From positions 10,356,374-10,420,373 of the forward strand of contig CM064713.1 in assembly GCA_032717465.1 (NCBI GenBank): a DNA stretch of 64,000 nt, given 5' to 3'. The DNA is from Coenobita brevimanus. Lineage: Eukaryota; Arthropoda; Malacostraca; Decapoda; Coenobitidae. Positions within the stretch are counted from its first letter, which is position 1. Every line of letters begins with the position of its first letter. The notes under the pieces are model-generated. The model saw nothing but the letters and a program-made list of their open reading frames with translations. It ran no database searches and had not been told where the DNA came from. Of the stretch, positions 10,747-20,989 are shown piece by piece. The translations under genes were made by a program, and so were the position numbers.

Positions 10747-11296
10747 ATGTTACGGAAGAGAGAGAGATAATGAACACTTCAAGTGAGACTAGTAAAATCA
10801 CTACTGTCCCGCAAAGTTCCAGGTTCAAAACAAAAGACTTAGGTAAAATTACAAGTTAAAGTTTAATGCTCAAACCAACAATTAACATTCAGGACTCAGA
10901 AGGATAATGTAATGGCAAAACGGGTTACATATATGGTTAACTGCAATAGCCTCTATTAACACGAATTTTGCAAGAACAAATTTATCTAAGTCAGCCCTGA
11001 TAAATGAGAGAACCGAATAATGCTCAGTTAAAGTAAGATATAATATTATTACAGGTACATAATATTACTAATACTGGCTGACATTAAAAACTCTATATTA
11101 ATCACAAATACCTTACCAGGCCCACGAATTAACGCCTCAGGCCATACAGTACAAGAAAAATGGCAACAACACTCATACTCGAATTATGCAGCAGCTAGAT
11201 GGCTGGAGACTTCCTGAACTCTCACAAAAATAATAATACACTATACAGGGGAGGACAGAGATGTGAACAAAATGAGGAGTAGGTATAAGTGGCCCT
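10747..11296 (-). repeat. 5' LTR of copy A, outer-left part
   Basis: Begins TGTTACGGAAGAGAG and runs 550 bases to GGCCCT, where the palindromic element interrupts it. The last four bases, CCCT, are repeated on the far side of the insertion at 15281-15284. Confidence 0.92.
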
Positions 11297-12483
11297 TGTA
11301 GCGTTATGATCTGTCCCCCTGTCCGCCCCCTACGGCGCATGCGCGGGGGTTGCCAGAGGCCGCCTCAAATATGCCATTTGTCCTCTGATCTCTGTAGGGG
11401 TAACATGATCGGAGCCTCTCGCCCTTTGTTTACAAACGGCAAATGGTCATGCCGGCTTCTCATATCATTCGTCTCAAAGCTTTCTCGGGTAGTTTCCGCC
11501 CTTAAATTAAATTAGATTAGGCGGAAAGCAGTAAAAATTCGAATTTCTAAGGTATGAATGAGTTAGGTTGGATAAACATAGTTATAATTAATCATCTGGG
11601 GACGAGTTATCTAATTTTTTTAGGCGTGAGGATTGCCTTAGCTTTGTATCTTTACAGGAATGAGTCAAGCTCGTACTGTCCCGTATATTAAACCATTTTT
11701 ATCATACATATCCTTGAAATTATAAATAGTTTTGGCACACACTACCTCATTCGGTTGTGCATTCCACTGATCAATTGTCCTATTAGGGAAACTGAACTTC
11801 CTTACATCTTTATCACCTCTCTTTTTATGCTGTATTTTGCAATGTCCTCTTGCTGATGCTTCACACATATAATATATATTCATTTATGTCTATTTTCTGT
11901 TCCCCTGATATGCATTTATATAGCATAATCATGTCTCCTCCTCCTCTCCCGCAGCGTTGGTAAATTCAATCTTTCCAGTCTTTCTCAGTAACTTAAATCC
12001 CTTAAGCTTGGTACTCATCTTGTAGTGGCCCGTTGTACTTTTTCAATCTTATCTGTGTTTTTTGAGATGAGGTTTCCAGACTACTGTGATGCATACTCCA
12101 GAGTTGGTCTGATGAATATCTTCCTCAGCATATCTTCATTTATATATGTGAATGCTATTCTCATATTAGCAAGCAATGTATACATGTTTCGTACCTTCAC
12201 TGATGTGATCATCAGGAGATAGTCTGTTACTGATAATTACTCCTAGGTCCTTCTTTTCTGATATGTGTAGGATTGATCTTCCTAACTTATAATACCAATC
12301 TGGTCTTTTCTCACTTTTACCAAATTTTATTACATGACACTTATTCACATTAAATTCCATTTGCCATTTATTGCTCCATTCATGAAGCTTGTTCAATTCC
12401 TCTTGCAGCTCTTTAAAAGAATCTATGTTAGTAATTTTCTTTTGAATTTTTGCATCATCTGCAAACATATTTAGATAGCTTCC
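11297..12483 (+). repeat. Left inverted arm of the palindromic element
   Basis: 1187 bases, reverse complement of 14093-15280. The outer 200 bases are GC-rich and contain a CGCATGCG palindrome near 11336. The inner boundary is at TAGATAGCTTCC, beyond which the two sides diverge. Confidence 0.9.
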
Positions 12484-13008
12484 GTTTCCAATATTACTAT
12501 CTATGTCATTTATATATACTAAAAACATAATATACTAAAAACATAACTGAGCCCTGTGGAACTCCGCTGGTCACTTCCCTCCATGATGAGTAATTTCCCC
12601 TTAATATTGTTCTCATTTCCCTTTTTCTGAGATAATCCTGCATCCAACAGTGGAGATTGCCTTGGATACCTCCTTGATGGTACAGCTTCCATAAAAGTCT
12701 TTGGTGCGGTACTCTGTCAAATGCTTTCTTAAAATCTAAATAGATATGGTACTGTCCACCCATCCTTCTCTTTTCTGTAATGTTTCTCTCACTTTGTCAT
12801 AATTGCTTAGAAGATTAGTAACACATGATTTTCCCTTCCTAAAACCGAACTGCCTCTCTTTTATCATACCATGTTCTAGATGTTTTACCCAAACTTCCCT
12901 TATCAGCTTTTCTAGTATCTTACAACACTGGTCAGTGATACTGGTCTGTAGCTGAGTAGTTCTCATTGTGTTAAATTTGACTAGTGTACAGGTATTTGTA
13001 GACCTCAC
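11665..13008 (-). pseudogene. CR1/L2-like LINE reverse transcriptase remnant in the left arm and spacer
   Basis: On the minus strand: a segment with ERQFGFRKGKSCVTNLL (12736-13008), then YLDFKKAFDRVPHQRLLWKL and SGVPQGSV (12506-12763), then FLVYINDID, FADDAKIQ (catalytic FADD) and KDLGVIISNRLSPDDHIS (12166-12528), and finally a C-terminal piece with RKFSFPNRTIDQWNAQPNEVV (11665-11883), here abbreviated from a longer match. The motif set is that of CR1/L2/Daphne-type LINEs. Breaks: a 17-base duplication of ATACTAAAAACATA around 12515-12545 next to the GVPQGS box, and a frameshift near 12190. The endonuclease is missing. Only the part from FADD onward is inside the arm; the earlier RT blocks are in the single-copy spacer. 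Confidence 0.85.
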
Positions 13009-14092
13009 AGGTGGTTAAGAGGGATGAGTAAAGGACTCATGAATGGAATGGAATGAAATGGAATAATTGAAAAAGAAAAAAGGAAAGCGAGCACCAAGCC
13101 ACTCAATGACCAAGTTTCCCCCTGGGGAGGGGGGGGGGATAGAATACCTCCTCAGTATCCCTGCTTGTCGTAAAAACCATCTAAAGGGGCACTTTAATCT
13201 TCATCCTTCCCCTCTTCCCACTCTGCTCCTGTACTTTATCTGTTTTACCTCTCTGCCTTACATTTTCACTTTAATACCCACCAAACCCTCTTCCATTATA
13301 GTGCCATGTAGTCATTGTTTTTGCTTGGTACTGGCGCTTATTATTCACCTCCTCTTGTACTTCATGTGTCTTATCTCTCAGCCTTATATTTTCACTTTAA
13401 TAACCACCCAACCCCCTTCCACCTCAGTGCCATATTTTCATTGGCTTGGTGCTAACTTTTGCTTTTTTTTTTTATTACTGTGTTCAATGCATTTCCACTG
13501 ATAGTACAGTATATAAATATATCCTGTGCTACTGGACACGACAGGGTTTATAGTACTGCACGTGTGTGCAGATTTAAATAAACGATTGGTATTAAAATAT
13601 GCCAATCAGTGATGTGTAGTAATGTACCCAATGTGCTGAATAACCTAACTTAGGATTTTTTTTTTTCCAATAACAACTAGTATCTGAAGTGATCTCAGTA
13701 ACGTAACTGATAAGGGTTTTTACTTTATCATTATCCATTGAATCAGTAGCAGTGCTGTAACAGTGTGAACAGCAAACTTCACTAAGCATACCCTACTAGA
13801 GTGCATACTGTTTTCACAGTATTTGGAGTTAAAAGTACTTTTCCATAAATGAAATTTTGAGGCTAATTTTTATTTCACATTGACTGAACTTGAACTATAC
13901 TGGACTAGCCTAACACTCTTATGTGAGATTTCTCAAAACTAAAGGGAGATGTAAGATTTCTCAAAACTAAAGGGATTGGATTGGATAATTGGAACAAAAA
14001 GGAAAAGGAAAAGCTAGCACCAAACCACTTATTGACTCTATGGCATTTAAAAGGGGTTGGGTGGGTATTAAAGTGAACATATAACGCAGAGA
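12484..14092. other. Spacer of the palindromic element, with internal repeats
   Basis: The left third is the RT segment described separately. From about 13190 two head-to-tail copies of a roughly 140-base unit follow, each with CACTTTAATA, an ACCACCCAACCC-like box and GTGCCAT. A third, inverted copy lies at about 13998-14093 just before the right arm. A 22-base direct repeat around AGATTTCTCAAAACTAAAGG occurs at 13925 and 13952. A run of 10 G's is at about 13129. I see no gene between 13010 and 14092. Confidence 0.7.
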
Positions 14093-14913
14093 GGAAGCTA
14101 TCTAAATATGTTTGCAGATGATGCAAAAATTCAGAAGAAAATTACTAACATAGATTCTTGCAAAGAGCTGCAAGAGGAATTGAACAAGCTTCATGAATGG
14201 AGCAATAAATGGCAAATGGAATTTAATGTGGATAAGTGTCATGTAATAAAATTTGGTAAAAGTGAGAAAAGACCAGATTGGTATTATAAGTTAGGAAGAT
14301 CAATCCTACACATATCAGAAAAGAAGGACCTAGGAGTAATTATCAGTAACAGACTATCTCCTGATGATCACATCAGTGAGAAGGTACGAAACATGTATAC
14401 ATTGCTTGCTAATATGAGAATAGCATTCACATATATAAATGAAGATATGCTGAGGAAGATATTCATCAGACCAACTCTGGAGTATGCATCACAGTAGTCT
14501 GGAATCCTCATCTAAAAAAACACATTTAAGATTGAAAAAGTACAACGGGCCACCACAAGATGAGTACCAAGCTTAAAGGATTTAAGTTACTGAGAAAGAC
14601 TGGAAAGATTGAATTTACCAACGCTGCGGGAGAGGAGGAGGAGACATGATTATGCTATATAAATGCATATCAGGGGAACAGAAAATGGACATAAATGAAT
14701 ATATATTATATGTGTGAAGCATCAGCAAGAGGACATTGCAAAATACAGCATAAAAAGAGAGGTGATAAAGATGTAAGGAAGTTCAGTTTCCCTAATAGGA
14801 CAATTGATCAGTGGAATGCACAACCGAATGAGGTAGTGTGTGCCAAAACTATTTATAATTTCAAGGATATGTATGATAAAAATGGTTTAATACACGGGAC
14901 AGTACGAGCTTGA
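14093..14913 (+). pseudogene. CR1/L2-like LINE reverse transcriptase 3' fragment in the right arm
   Basis: Plus-strand copy of the C-terminal half of the same LINE as in the left arm: FADDAKIQ with the catalytic aspartates and KDLGVIISNRLSPDDHISEK (14108-14497), a broken middle, then the FSFPNRTIDQWNAQP end (14695-14913) closing at a TGA after GTVRA. The two arm copies differ by a few residues (Cys/Phe, Asp/Asn, His/Tyr), which shows recent duplication. The first half of the RT is absent here. Confidence 0.85.
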
Positions 14914-15280
14914 CTCATTCCTGTAAAGATACAAAGCTAAGGCAATCCTCACGCCTAAGAGATTAGATAACTCGTCCCCAGATGATTAATTATAACTATT
15001 TTTATCCAACCTAACTCATTCATACCTTAGAAATTCGAATTTTTACTGCTTTCCGCCTAATCTAATTTAATTTGAGGGCGGAAACTACCCGAGAAAGCTT
15101 TGAGACGAATGATATGAGAAGCCGGCATGACCATTTGCCGTTTGTAAACAAAGGGCGAGAGGCTCCGATCATGTTACCCCTACAGAGATCAGAGGACAAA
15201 TGGCATATTTGAGGCGGCCTCTGGCAACCCCCGCGCATGCGCCGTAGGGGGCGGACAGGGGGACAGATCATAACGCTACA
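14093..15280 (-). repeat. Right inverted arm of the palindromic element
   Basis: Mirror image of 11297-12483, ending CATAACGCTACA at 15280. Its inner edge, GGAAGCTATC, is the exact counterpart of the left arm's inner edge. Confidence 0.9.
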
Positions 15281-15557
15281 CCCTAATGCACTTAGCTCAT
15301 TATATTGGGGGCCGGCAGAGCTTGATTCAACTTGCAAGAAGGACACGCAAATGAGGGCACAGAGGACGAAGAGTTGACACTCCTGCTCTGAACAACAGAA
15401 AGAACGACTTACTCTACTATAAGGGGGAGAAGGGGGGAGTGAGGTAGAACACGCAAGCCTAGTCACTATGGAAGCCACGAGGCGACTCGTGATCAAACAT
15501 GGAGGATACTGTACGTTAGAATTATACAAAGGATGATGAAATCATAGGCTATGTAAC
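15281..15557 (-). repeat. 5' LTR of copy A, outer-right part
   Basis: Resumes with the CCCT duplication and runs to ATGTAAC, the outer LTR end (final A missing). Joined to 10747-11296 without one CCCT it gives 823 bases, as expected for a full LTR. Confidence 0.9.
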
Positions 15558-15602
15558 TATATCTATCTATCTATCTATCTATCTATATATATATATATAT
15601 AC
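15555..15602. repeat. (TATC)n(TA)n microsatellite at the right end of copy A
   Basis: About six TATC units followed by TA dinucleotides, directly after the LTR end of copy A. Confidence 0.95.
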
Positions 15603-15620
15603 GTTATTATTCTATTTCCA

Positions 15621-16064
15621 TGTTACTACATTTCTTATTTCACAAGGCCATGTATTGTATATACTGTACCCTTGTCCCTTCCTACAGCTCCTATGGAATA
15701 ATTCTACCATATAATAATTATCAAACCAAGTACTTACAGTATATACCTAGCAAACCCCCCCCCACCTCAATAGTTATATAAATGAACTCCTGTGTTGCTT
15801 GCCTCATTGTGTCAGCAGACACCAATTCAATTTAACCGGTGAATATTGTACCCATACTATATCACTGTAATCATATAACCATACATCATGATACCTAAAC
15901 CTATGTATGTAACTAGTACAGTTTGTGTTAATCAGCATATTCCTTGACCTGCTGAGCTAAGCCAAGTTTCTCACGCCCGCTTCTCTCTCACAGTCAGTAG
16001 GGGGTTAGCCAGCACACGGAGCACATCTATAGTATTTCCCCTGTAAATAAACGTCCGTTATACA
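15621..16064 (+). repeat. Candidate solo or leading LTR of another retrotransposon
   Basis: Starts TGTTACTACATTT and could end at TATACA, which gives TG...CA ends. It contains a TATATAAATG box near 15775 and an AATAAA polyadenylation signal near 16047. The following 55 bases include AATTGGGGAACGAGAGGATGG, which resembles the leader just after an LTR. No second LTR or coding region of this element remains; at about 16120 sequence switches to an RTE1 fragment. The boundaries are a guess. Confidence 0.35.
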
Positions 16065-16120
16065 TCGCCCCAGATCTTGGAATTAACCTAATTGGGGAAC
16101 GAGAGGATGGTGAAACAGCC

Positions 16121-16699
16121 GTGAGAGTGGGGCTACGGCAGAAATGTGTGATGTCGACTTGGTTGTTTAATATTTATATGGATGGTGCTGTAAGGGACGT
16201 GAATGCAAGAGTGTTAGGTGGAGGTCTGAGTCTGGTGAATGTTGATGGTACAGAGTGGAATCTGAAGCAGCTGCTGTTTGCGGATGGTATTGCACTGGTG
16301 GCTGATTTAGAGGAGAGACTGAGGCAGTTGGTAGAGGGGTTTGGAGAGGTGTGTGAAAGGAGGAAATTGAAAGTAAATGAGAATAAGAGTAAAATGATAA
16401 AGAGTACGAGGTTGTTAGATGGTAGAGGTATGAATATAGTTTTGAATGGTGGGTTGTTTGAGGAGGTAGTGTGTTTTAAGTATTTAGGGTCACATGTTGC
16501 TGTGGATGGAAGAATAGATGCAGACGTGAAGTTTAGAATGAATGAAGTAGGAAAGGTGCTGGGAAGAATGAAAAAAGTGGTTAGATGTCGTTCGCTTAGA
16601 ATGGATGTAAAGAGAAAGCTGTATGAGGGTGTTATAGTACTGAGTGAATTATATGGGGCTGAAACATGGAATATGGGTGTAGCAGAGAGGAAAAATTGA
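16121..16699 (+). pseudogene. RTE1 reverse transcriptase C-terminal half
   Basis: Contains the GLRQ..VMSTWLFNIYMDG block (block 5; Gly replaced by Lys relative to GCVMSP in sister copies) and LLFADGIALVADLEER, where the second active-site Asp is Gly. Downstream thumb sequence includes CFKYLGSHVAVDGRID. The frame stops after ERKN and the protein continues in another frame at 16700-17043. Confidence 0.85.
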
Positions 16700-17043
16700 A
16701 TGCAATGGAGATGAGGTGTCTGAGGAGTATGTGTGGAGTGATGCGTATGGATCGAGTGAGAAATGATGAAGTGCGAAGGAGAACTGGAGTTGTTCGGGAG
16801 ATGGCTGATCGAGTTGAGCAGACGGTGTTGCAATGGTTTGGGCATATGGAGAGAATGGATAATGAGCAATTGGTGAAAAAGATAACTAGATCTGATGTGA
16901 GAAGTGTAAGGCTGAGAGGAAGACCACGAATAGGATGGATGGACATTGTGAAGAGAGCGCTGTATGGGAGAGGGATGTCTGTTGTGCAAGGAAGAGTGGC
17001 TGTGTGTGATAGAAATGAATGGAGAGAAATTGTGAATGAATAA
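16700..17043 (+). pseudogene. RTE1 C-terminal domain
   Basis: Continues the protein as MEMRCLRSMCGVMRMDRVRN, then WFGHMERMDNE and RGRPRIGWMD, ending in EIVNE and TAA. This H-x-x-R-M-containing C-terminal module follows the thumb in RTE/craniofacial-protein-like LINE ORFs. It is out of frame with the preceding RT piece. Confidence 0.82.
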
Positions 17044-17349
17044 ATGATGATGCAGCCCTGAGGGGATATGCTCCCTCATTTTTCTGATCAGCTGATCAGG
17101 TCAGGTGCATGTAAGGGGAAGGGTCCATTATGATGTGGTAGGGGTAACCCAGTTCTGCTGTCAGGCCCCGCTGCAGATGTCACTGATTGCATTGCGCAGT
17201 TGACCCTCATGCGGTGTGGCGCAGTGAGGAACTGTCCCTTCTCCCTTGGGGCTAAGATGCGAATGAATATGTTTGAGTGGATGAGTAAATTGGGAGTGTG
17301 TCGTCCTGTCTCGGCTACCTCCCTTTCCTGGGGGGAAGCAGCCTAGGTG

Positions 17350-19140
17350 TATATATAATGCTAGGTGTTTTAAGGGCCGGCTTCCTATCCCATAAACACC
17401 TAGTGTGTAGCGGGGCTCTCTTTCTAGACCGGAGCTTAGACAAATAGGAGAGAGGTAGGACACAAAAACTCAAGGTAACAACCTTACACATGTATTACTA
17501 AGTTATACAGTGGAATGGGTAGATGTCACGGATACAGATACACTGGACAATTACAACTCTTACGTCTTGATATGGGTTATCAGTATCGCACAGGATACTG
17601 CTCGGATCACAATGAATAGCACTTGGGCCAGAGGTTTACGTATTATTAGTTATAGGATGTCTAAGTTTTATATATTCGTGGAGTCGTTGATATTGTTTCC
17701 TGTTGGTAAGTGTTTCTTTGGCACTGAGGTCTGTATATGGTTATAGTATTAGGAGGTGTTATCAGGTGGTAGCGTATTCACTAAAATAGACCCGTCTCTC
17801 ACTGGGTTGCCGTGTTCGCAGTTGCACTGTCACTATTATTCACACCACTTTGGTATTATCACTGACTTCCATTATGTAGTTAGTTCACTGCTCTGCCTCT
17901 ATGTCACTGTGTCACGGACACTGTACTATCACTGTCACTCCTTTCTGATCTGGGCGTCGTGGCGGTTAGGTACAAGGGCGGCGGAGGTGTCACAGCCTTA
18001 CTACTGACGGGGCTGGCTTCCGCTGGGGTCCTCTACATCCAAAGGCCACGGGATCATGCGCAGGGGCGTCCTCTCTCGTCCGGGGCTGCCTGAACTTCTC
18101 CCTCAGGCGCCTGATGGAGGACGAAAGATCTCCAGCGTCGGGCTGTGGGGAGGTCCTGCCCGGGAGTCCTGGGGGTGGTCTGGGGTTCCAGAGAGTTGCG
18201 GTCCCCAGTGCTTGGCAGCGTAGTCAGTAAGGGGCTGCGGCACTGGCCTACCTCGGGGTCCATCAGGTGGGTCATCTCCTGAGCCGGTTGCAGGGAGCAG
18301 AGCCTGGGGGAAGTCACGGGGCCTCTCCAGGACTCTTCTAGGCTGGGGACTCCCTCTGTGTCATAGCTTGGAGAACAGGAGTCAGCTCCTGACGGAGGAG
18401 TGGCTACTGGCCATCTCCTGCCGTAGGGCCCAGCTACTGGCTGTGGCCTTCTAGGGGCTCAGCTACTGGCTGTCGCCAAGGCCCAGCTACTGGCTGTGGC
18501 CTGGGGGAGGGAGCAGCTACCAGCAGACCCAAGGGCACCTTCAGAGGGGCTACAGGCCATCTCCTGATTTCTCTCAGAGCGGCTACAGGCCGTCTCCTTC
18601 AGGTGGGTTAAGCGGCTACAGGCCATCTCGAGAAGGACACCTTCAGAGCGGCTACAGGCCATCTCATGACGAAGGCGGGAGCGGCTACGGGCCGTCTTCT
18701 TATTCCCCTCAGAGCGGTTACAGGCCATCTCCTTAAGGAGGGTTGAGTGGCTACAGACCGTCTCAAGAAGGGCACCTTCAGAGCGGCTACAGGCAGTCCC
18801 CTGGTGAAGGCAGATGTGGCTACAGGCCGTCTCCTTATTTCCCTCACAGCGGCTATGGGCCGTCTCCTTAAGGAGGGTGCCATGTCAGGGGTGCTGGCAG
18901 GAGCTGGAGGAACAACTCCACCCCGATGCTGGTTGGGGAAGGCTCACCCGGAAGCTAGTCTGATTTTCCTGGTATGGTGGCAGCGGGCAAGCTCCGGGTC
19001 ATAGGGGCGCGCAGCCCGGACGGACTTAAGCCGTTGTAGCTTGGAGTCCCGGCGCGCTGTCGTTGCTCCTCTATGGGCTCCTTGTGACGGTGTCGGGGCG
19101 CCCCCTGTGGCACTATAATGCACTATAGTATATATGTATT
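17350..19140 (-). mobile_element. Unclassified repeat family 'X', copy 1 (inverted relative to copy 2)
   Basis: Homologous to the reverse complement of 31806-34240. It begins ATGCTAGGTGTTTTAAG next to the TATATA tail of RTE1 and ends GGCACTATAATGCACTATAG followed by TATATATG, so like copy 2 it is bordered by TA-rich sequence on both sides. It contains a central minisatellite (about 18390-18880) and two GGTGGCAGCG-like motifs (GGTGGTAGCG near 17766 and GGTGGCAGCG near 18976), the latter similar to leader sequence following some LTRs. No known enzyme domain. Could be a non-autonomous LTR-derived element; not proven. Confidence 0.7.
18390..18880. repeat. Minisatellite of family X, copy 1
   Basis: Irregular tandem units of roughly 36-48 bases built on AGCGGCTACAGGCCATCTC alternating with GAAGG-, TTATTTCCCTCA- or CACCTTCA-type linkers. 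Open in several frames on both strands because unit lengths are mostly multiples of three. Confidence 0.9.
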
Positions 19141-20050
19141 GGGAGAGAGAGAGAGTGACATGGTGTTTCGATCCTCTCGCGATCCATGTGCCAGAATCTA
19201 GTGTTCTGGCCCAAAACAGGGACGGACCTTTAATATACAAGCTCTTTCAATAAACCGCTAAAACATACATGGAAATGACATTTGTAATGGAATAGAAGTG
19301 ACAGTAAACAAATTTACATCAAATTATGTTCATATCTTCGGATAGTCAATCTCAACTTTTTTTGTCTACTGCAAAGTCCACCTACTTGCCATTTCAGTCA
19401 ACTGCAAAAGAAAAGTAAGATATAAAAATACTGTAATTTCCACCTGACTATCAACATTTTTCAAGCACTCTGTAGGCCTGGTATCATATTCTTGCGCTTC
19501 TTTGCGTATGATTGTAGCTTGTTGTATGGATGACATAATCAGTCTCTTACACAGACATACACAGCCATTACGATGCTTCAGTTTTCACATTTATCATTCT
19601 TGCAACAGACATCCCCTTACACATTCGTACTTCGCCACCATCATTCTTTCAGTGAAAAGGGTCCGGTCATGCAGTTAATATCAACTGAACTGACAGAGAT
19701 GCAGATACACTGTATACTGTATGTGTGTTGGACAAATAGGTAGATATTCATTGGTTGATGGATTGATTTAGATGCATAGATAGACTGCCAGATAGATCTT
19801 GATTGATTAATTGATTGATTGACTGAGATAGATGGATAGATAGATATACAGGGTGTCCTAGGAATTCATGTACTGAGTTGAGGAGTTAATTTCTGAGGCC
19901 ATTCTAAGACAAAAATAATCTATGAACATTTGTCACATCCGCAGTGAATAGGGAGTAAAAGATATTGAAATATGAATGTCTACTGCCGATTGAAAAGATT
20001 ATGATAAAGATTTTTTTATTTTGTAAAGTTGACATGCAAAACATTTTCTC
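19141..20050. other. Unassigned AT-rich sequence with short GATT/GATA tract
   Basis: No coding sequence or known element recognised. A (GA)n run is at 19143-19154. A mixed GATT/GATA/TAGA tract lies at about 19735-19850, followed by ACAGGGTGTCC, a motif seen at the ends of several transposons, but I find no partner end. Confidence 0.4.
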
Positions 20051-20051
20051 A

Positions 20052-20070
20052 TATATAGATATATATAGAT

Positions 20071-20113
<43 letters not shown>

Positions 20114-20220
20114 TATATAGATATAGATAGATAGATAGATAGATAGATATAGATATAGATATATATAGATATATAGATAGATAGATATAGATATAGATAC
20201 ATACATACATACATATATAG
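20052..20220. repeat. Compound (TA)n/(GATA)n/(CATA)n microsatellite
   Basis: About 170 bases of TATA, GATA and finally CATA repeats, immediately upstream of the tRNA-like unit. Confidence 0.97.
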
Positions 20221-20222
20221 AA

Positions 20223-20293
20223 GCCTCTGTGGTACAATGGTAAAGTGTGTGTTTCCGTACACTGGAGAGCGAGGGTTCGCTCCCCGCCAGGGT
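20223..20293 (+). other. tRNA-Gly(UCC)-like head of a SINE or tRNA pseudogene
   Basis: About 71 bases fold as a degenerate tRNA. An A box (TGGTACAATGG) and a B box (GGGTTCGCTCC) are at the usual spacing. The anticodon stem GTGTG/TACAC encloses loop TTTCCGT, giving anticodon TCC. The T arm CGAGG/CCCCG has one mismatch and the acceptor stem has two. Abutting a GATA microsatellite and lacking a good acceptor, it is more likely a tRNA-derived SINE head than a functional tRNA. The body and tail of the SINE are not clear; the AATAAA at about 20376 may belong to it. Confidence 0.6.
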
Positions 20294-20610
20294 AATAAAC
20301 TTTGGGAGCATTCTCCAGGCCACGTACTGCTTGATGGACATAAGGGGTGCTGTGGTTGAAACAGTGTCACATACAATAAAGTATGCTTGCACCCAGTTGG
20401 CTTGCGTGGGCCAATTACACTTGGTTCACAGACTACACACACATCCAAAGCCACTCCAACACAACAATGAAGCTGCATTCCCACATTCACGATCCCGCCT
20501 CCTGATCGTCTACAACTGTCGAAAAGTGGTAGTCGATGTAGCGTCACCATTATGATCGTGCACAATCTCCACACACTGACAACAGCGTCCCAACCGTCCT
20601 TATGAGCCAT

Positions 20611-20672
20611 TGCACTGTTTGTGCAGGCCAGCCATTGGGATTGCGCTGTTTGTGCAGGCCAGCCATTGGGTC
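20611..20672. repeat. 31-bp direct repeat, two copies
   Basis: Two adjacent copies of TTGCRCTGTTTGTGCAGGCC plus AGCCATTGGG, inside the Harbinger remnant. Confidence 0.9.
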
Positions 20673-20989
20673 GCAGTTTTGGGCCTGCTCAAAATTTTGC
20701 CAATGCTCAGGCCAACAGTCACCGATTGCCATCACATTGCGATCGTCCTTTTAATATCCTAATAGCACCATAATGAGCCTCTGTGAATCGTTACGAGTCT
20801 TGACAAGTCATTATGGGTAGTTACGAGTCTTGAAGCTATAGTGACCGTCGTGAAAGAAATATAACCGTTGGCAACTCACACCGACAGCGCAACGGTTGAC
20901 TCCAGACACCCACTGCCTGAAGCAAGAGTCACAATGGCATGCAGGGACCATCGGCCATAAATGGAGTGGAGATGCTCCTCTCCACTCGC

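Larger units (their letters stand above)
11297..15280. mobile_element. Palindromic 4-kb element with 1.19-kb inverted terminal arms, nested in the LTR of copy A
   Basis: The insertion starts TGTAGCGTTATGATCTG and ends with its exact reverse complement, flanked by a CCCT duplication (11293-11296 and 15281-15284). The arms are 11297-12483 and 14093-15280 and are nearly identical (single-base differences only, apart from one small indel). Each arm carries about 340 bases of GC-rich terminal sequence followed by the 3' half of a CR1-like LINE ORF pointing outward. The TG...CA ends and 4-bp duplication suit an integrase-type enzyme; Ginger DNA transposons have TGT termini and 4-bp duplications, so a non-autonomous Ginger-like element is one possibility. 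No transposase is visible. Confidence 0.8.
5032..15557 (-). mobile_element. Gmr1-like Ty3/gypsy LTR retrotransposon, copy A
   Basis: Complete but defective provirus in minus orientation: 3' LTR 5032-5853, polypurine tract (GTGGGGAGG on the minus strand) at 5854-5862, RNase H 5915-6316, protease-integrase-RT 6329-9382, gag about 9383-10693, primer-binding site 10727-10741, 5' LTR 10747-11296 plus 15281-15557. The 5' LTR is split by a 3,984-base palindromic element. Pol order is PR-INT-RT-RH, unlike standard gypsy elements (PR-RT-RH-INT) and like the Gmr1 group. LTR ends are slightly eroded at both microsatellite borders, so no clean target duplication is seen. Its Pol is the longest open frame in the window. 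Confidence 0.93.
16121..17345 (+). mobile_element. RTE-like LINE family 'RTE1', 5'-truncated copy
   Basis: Begins inside the RT at VRVGLRQKCVMSTWLFNIYM and continues to the C-terminus (WFGHMERMDNEQLVKKI, then RGRPRIGWMD) and a 3' UTR ending GGGGAAGCAGCCTAGG followed by TATATA. There is a frameshift at about 16690. The RT active site reads FADG where sister copies read FADD, so a catalytic Asp is lost. The same family occurs at 40501-43979 and 54891-55955. Assignment to the RTE superfamily rests on motif style. Confidence 0.85.

Noticed and set aside
11297..15280. Palindrome as a twin-primed LINE insertion
   Set aside because: In twin priming the two halves cover different parts of the source; here both arms contain the same 3' half and the same terminal sequence.
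16174..17079. Minus-strand frames of 100-300 codons opposite RTE1 and RTE2 (also 41277-42005, 42467-43135, 46591-47394, 57194-57994)
   Set aside because: They are Ser/Pro/His/Thr-rich shadows on the antisense strand of purine-rich RTE coding sequence.
19850..19875. ACAGGGTGTCC as a transposon end
   Set aside because: No matching inverted end or target duplication found nearby.
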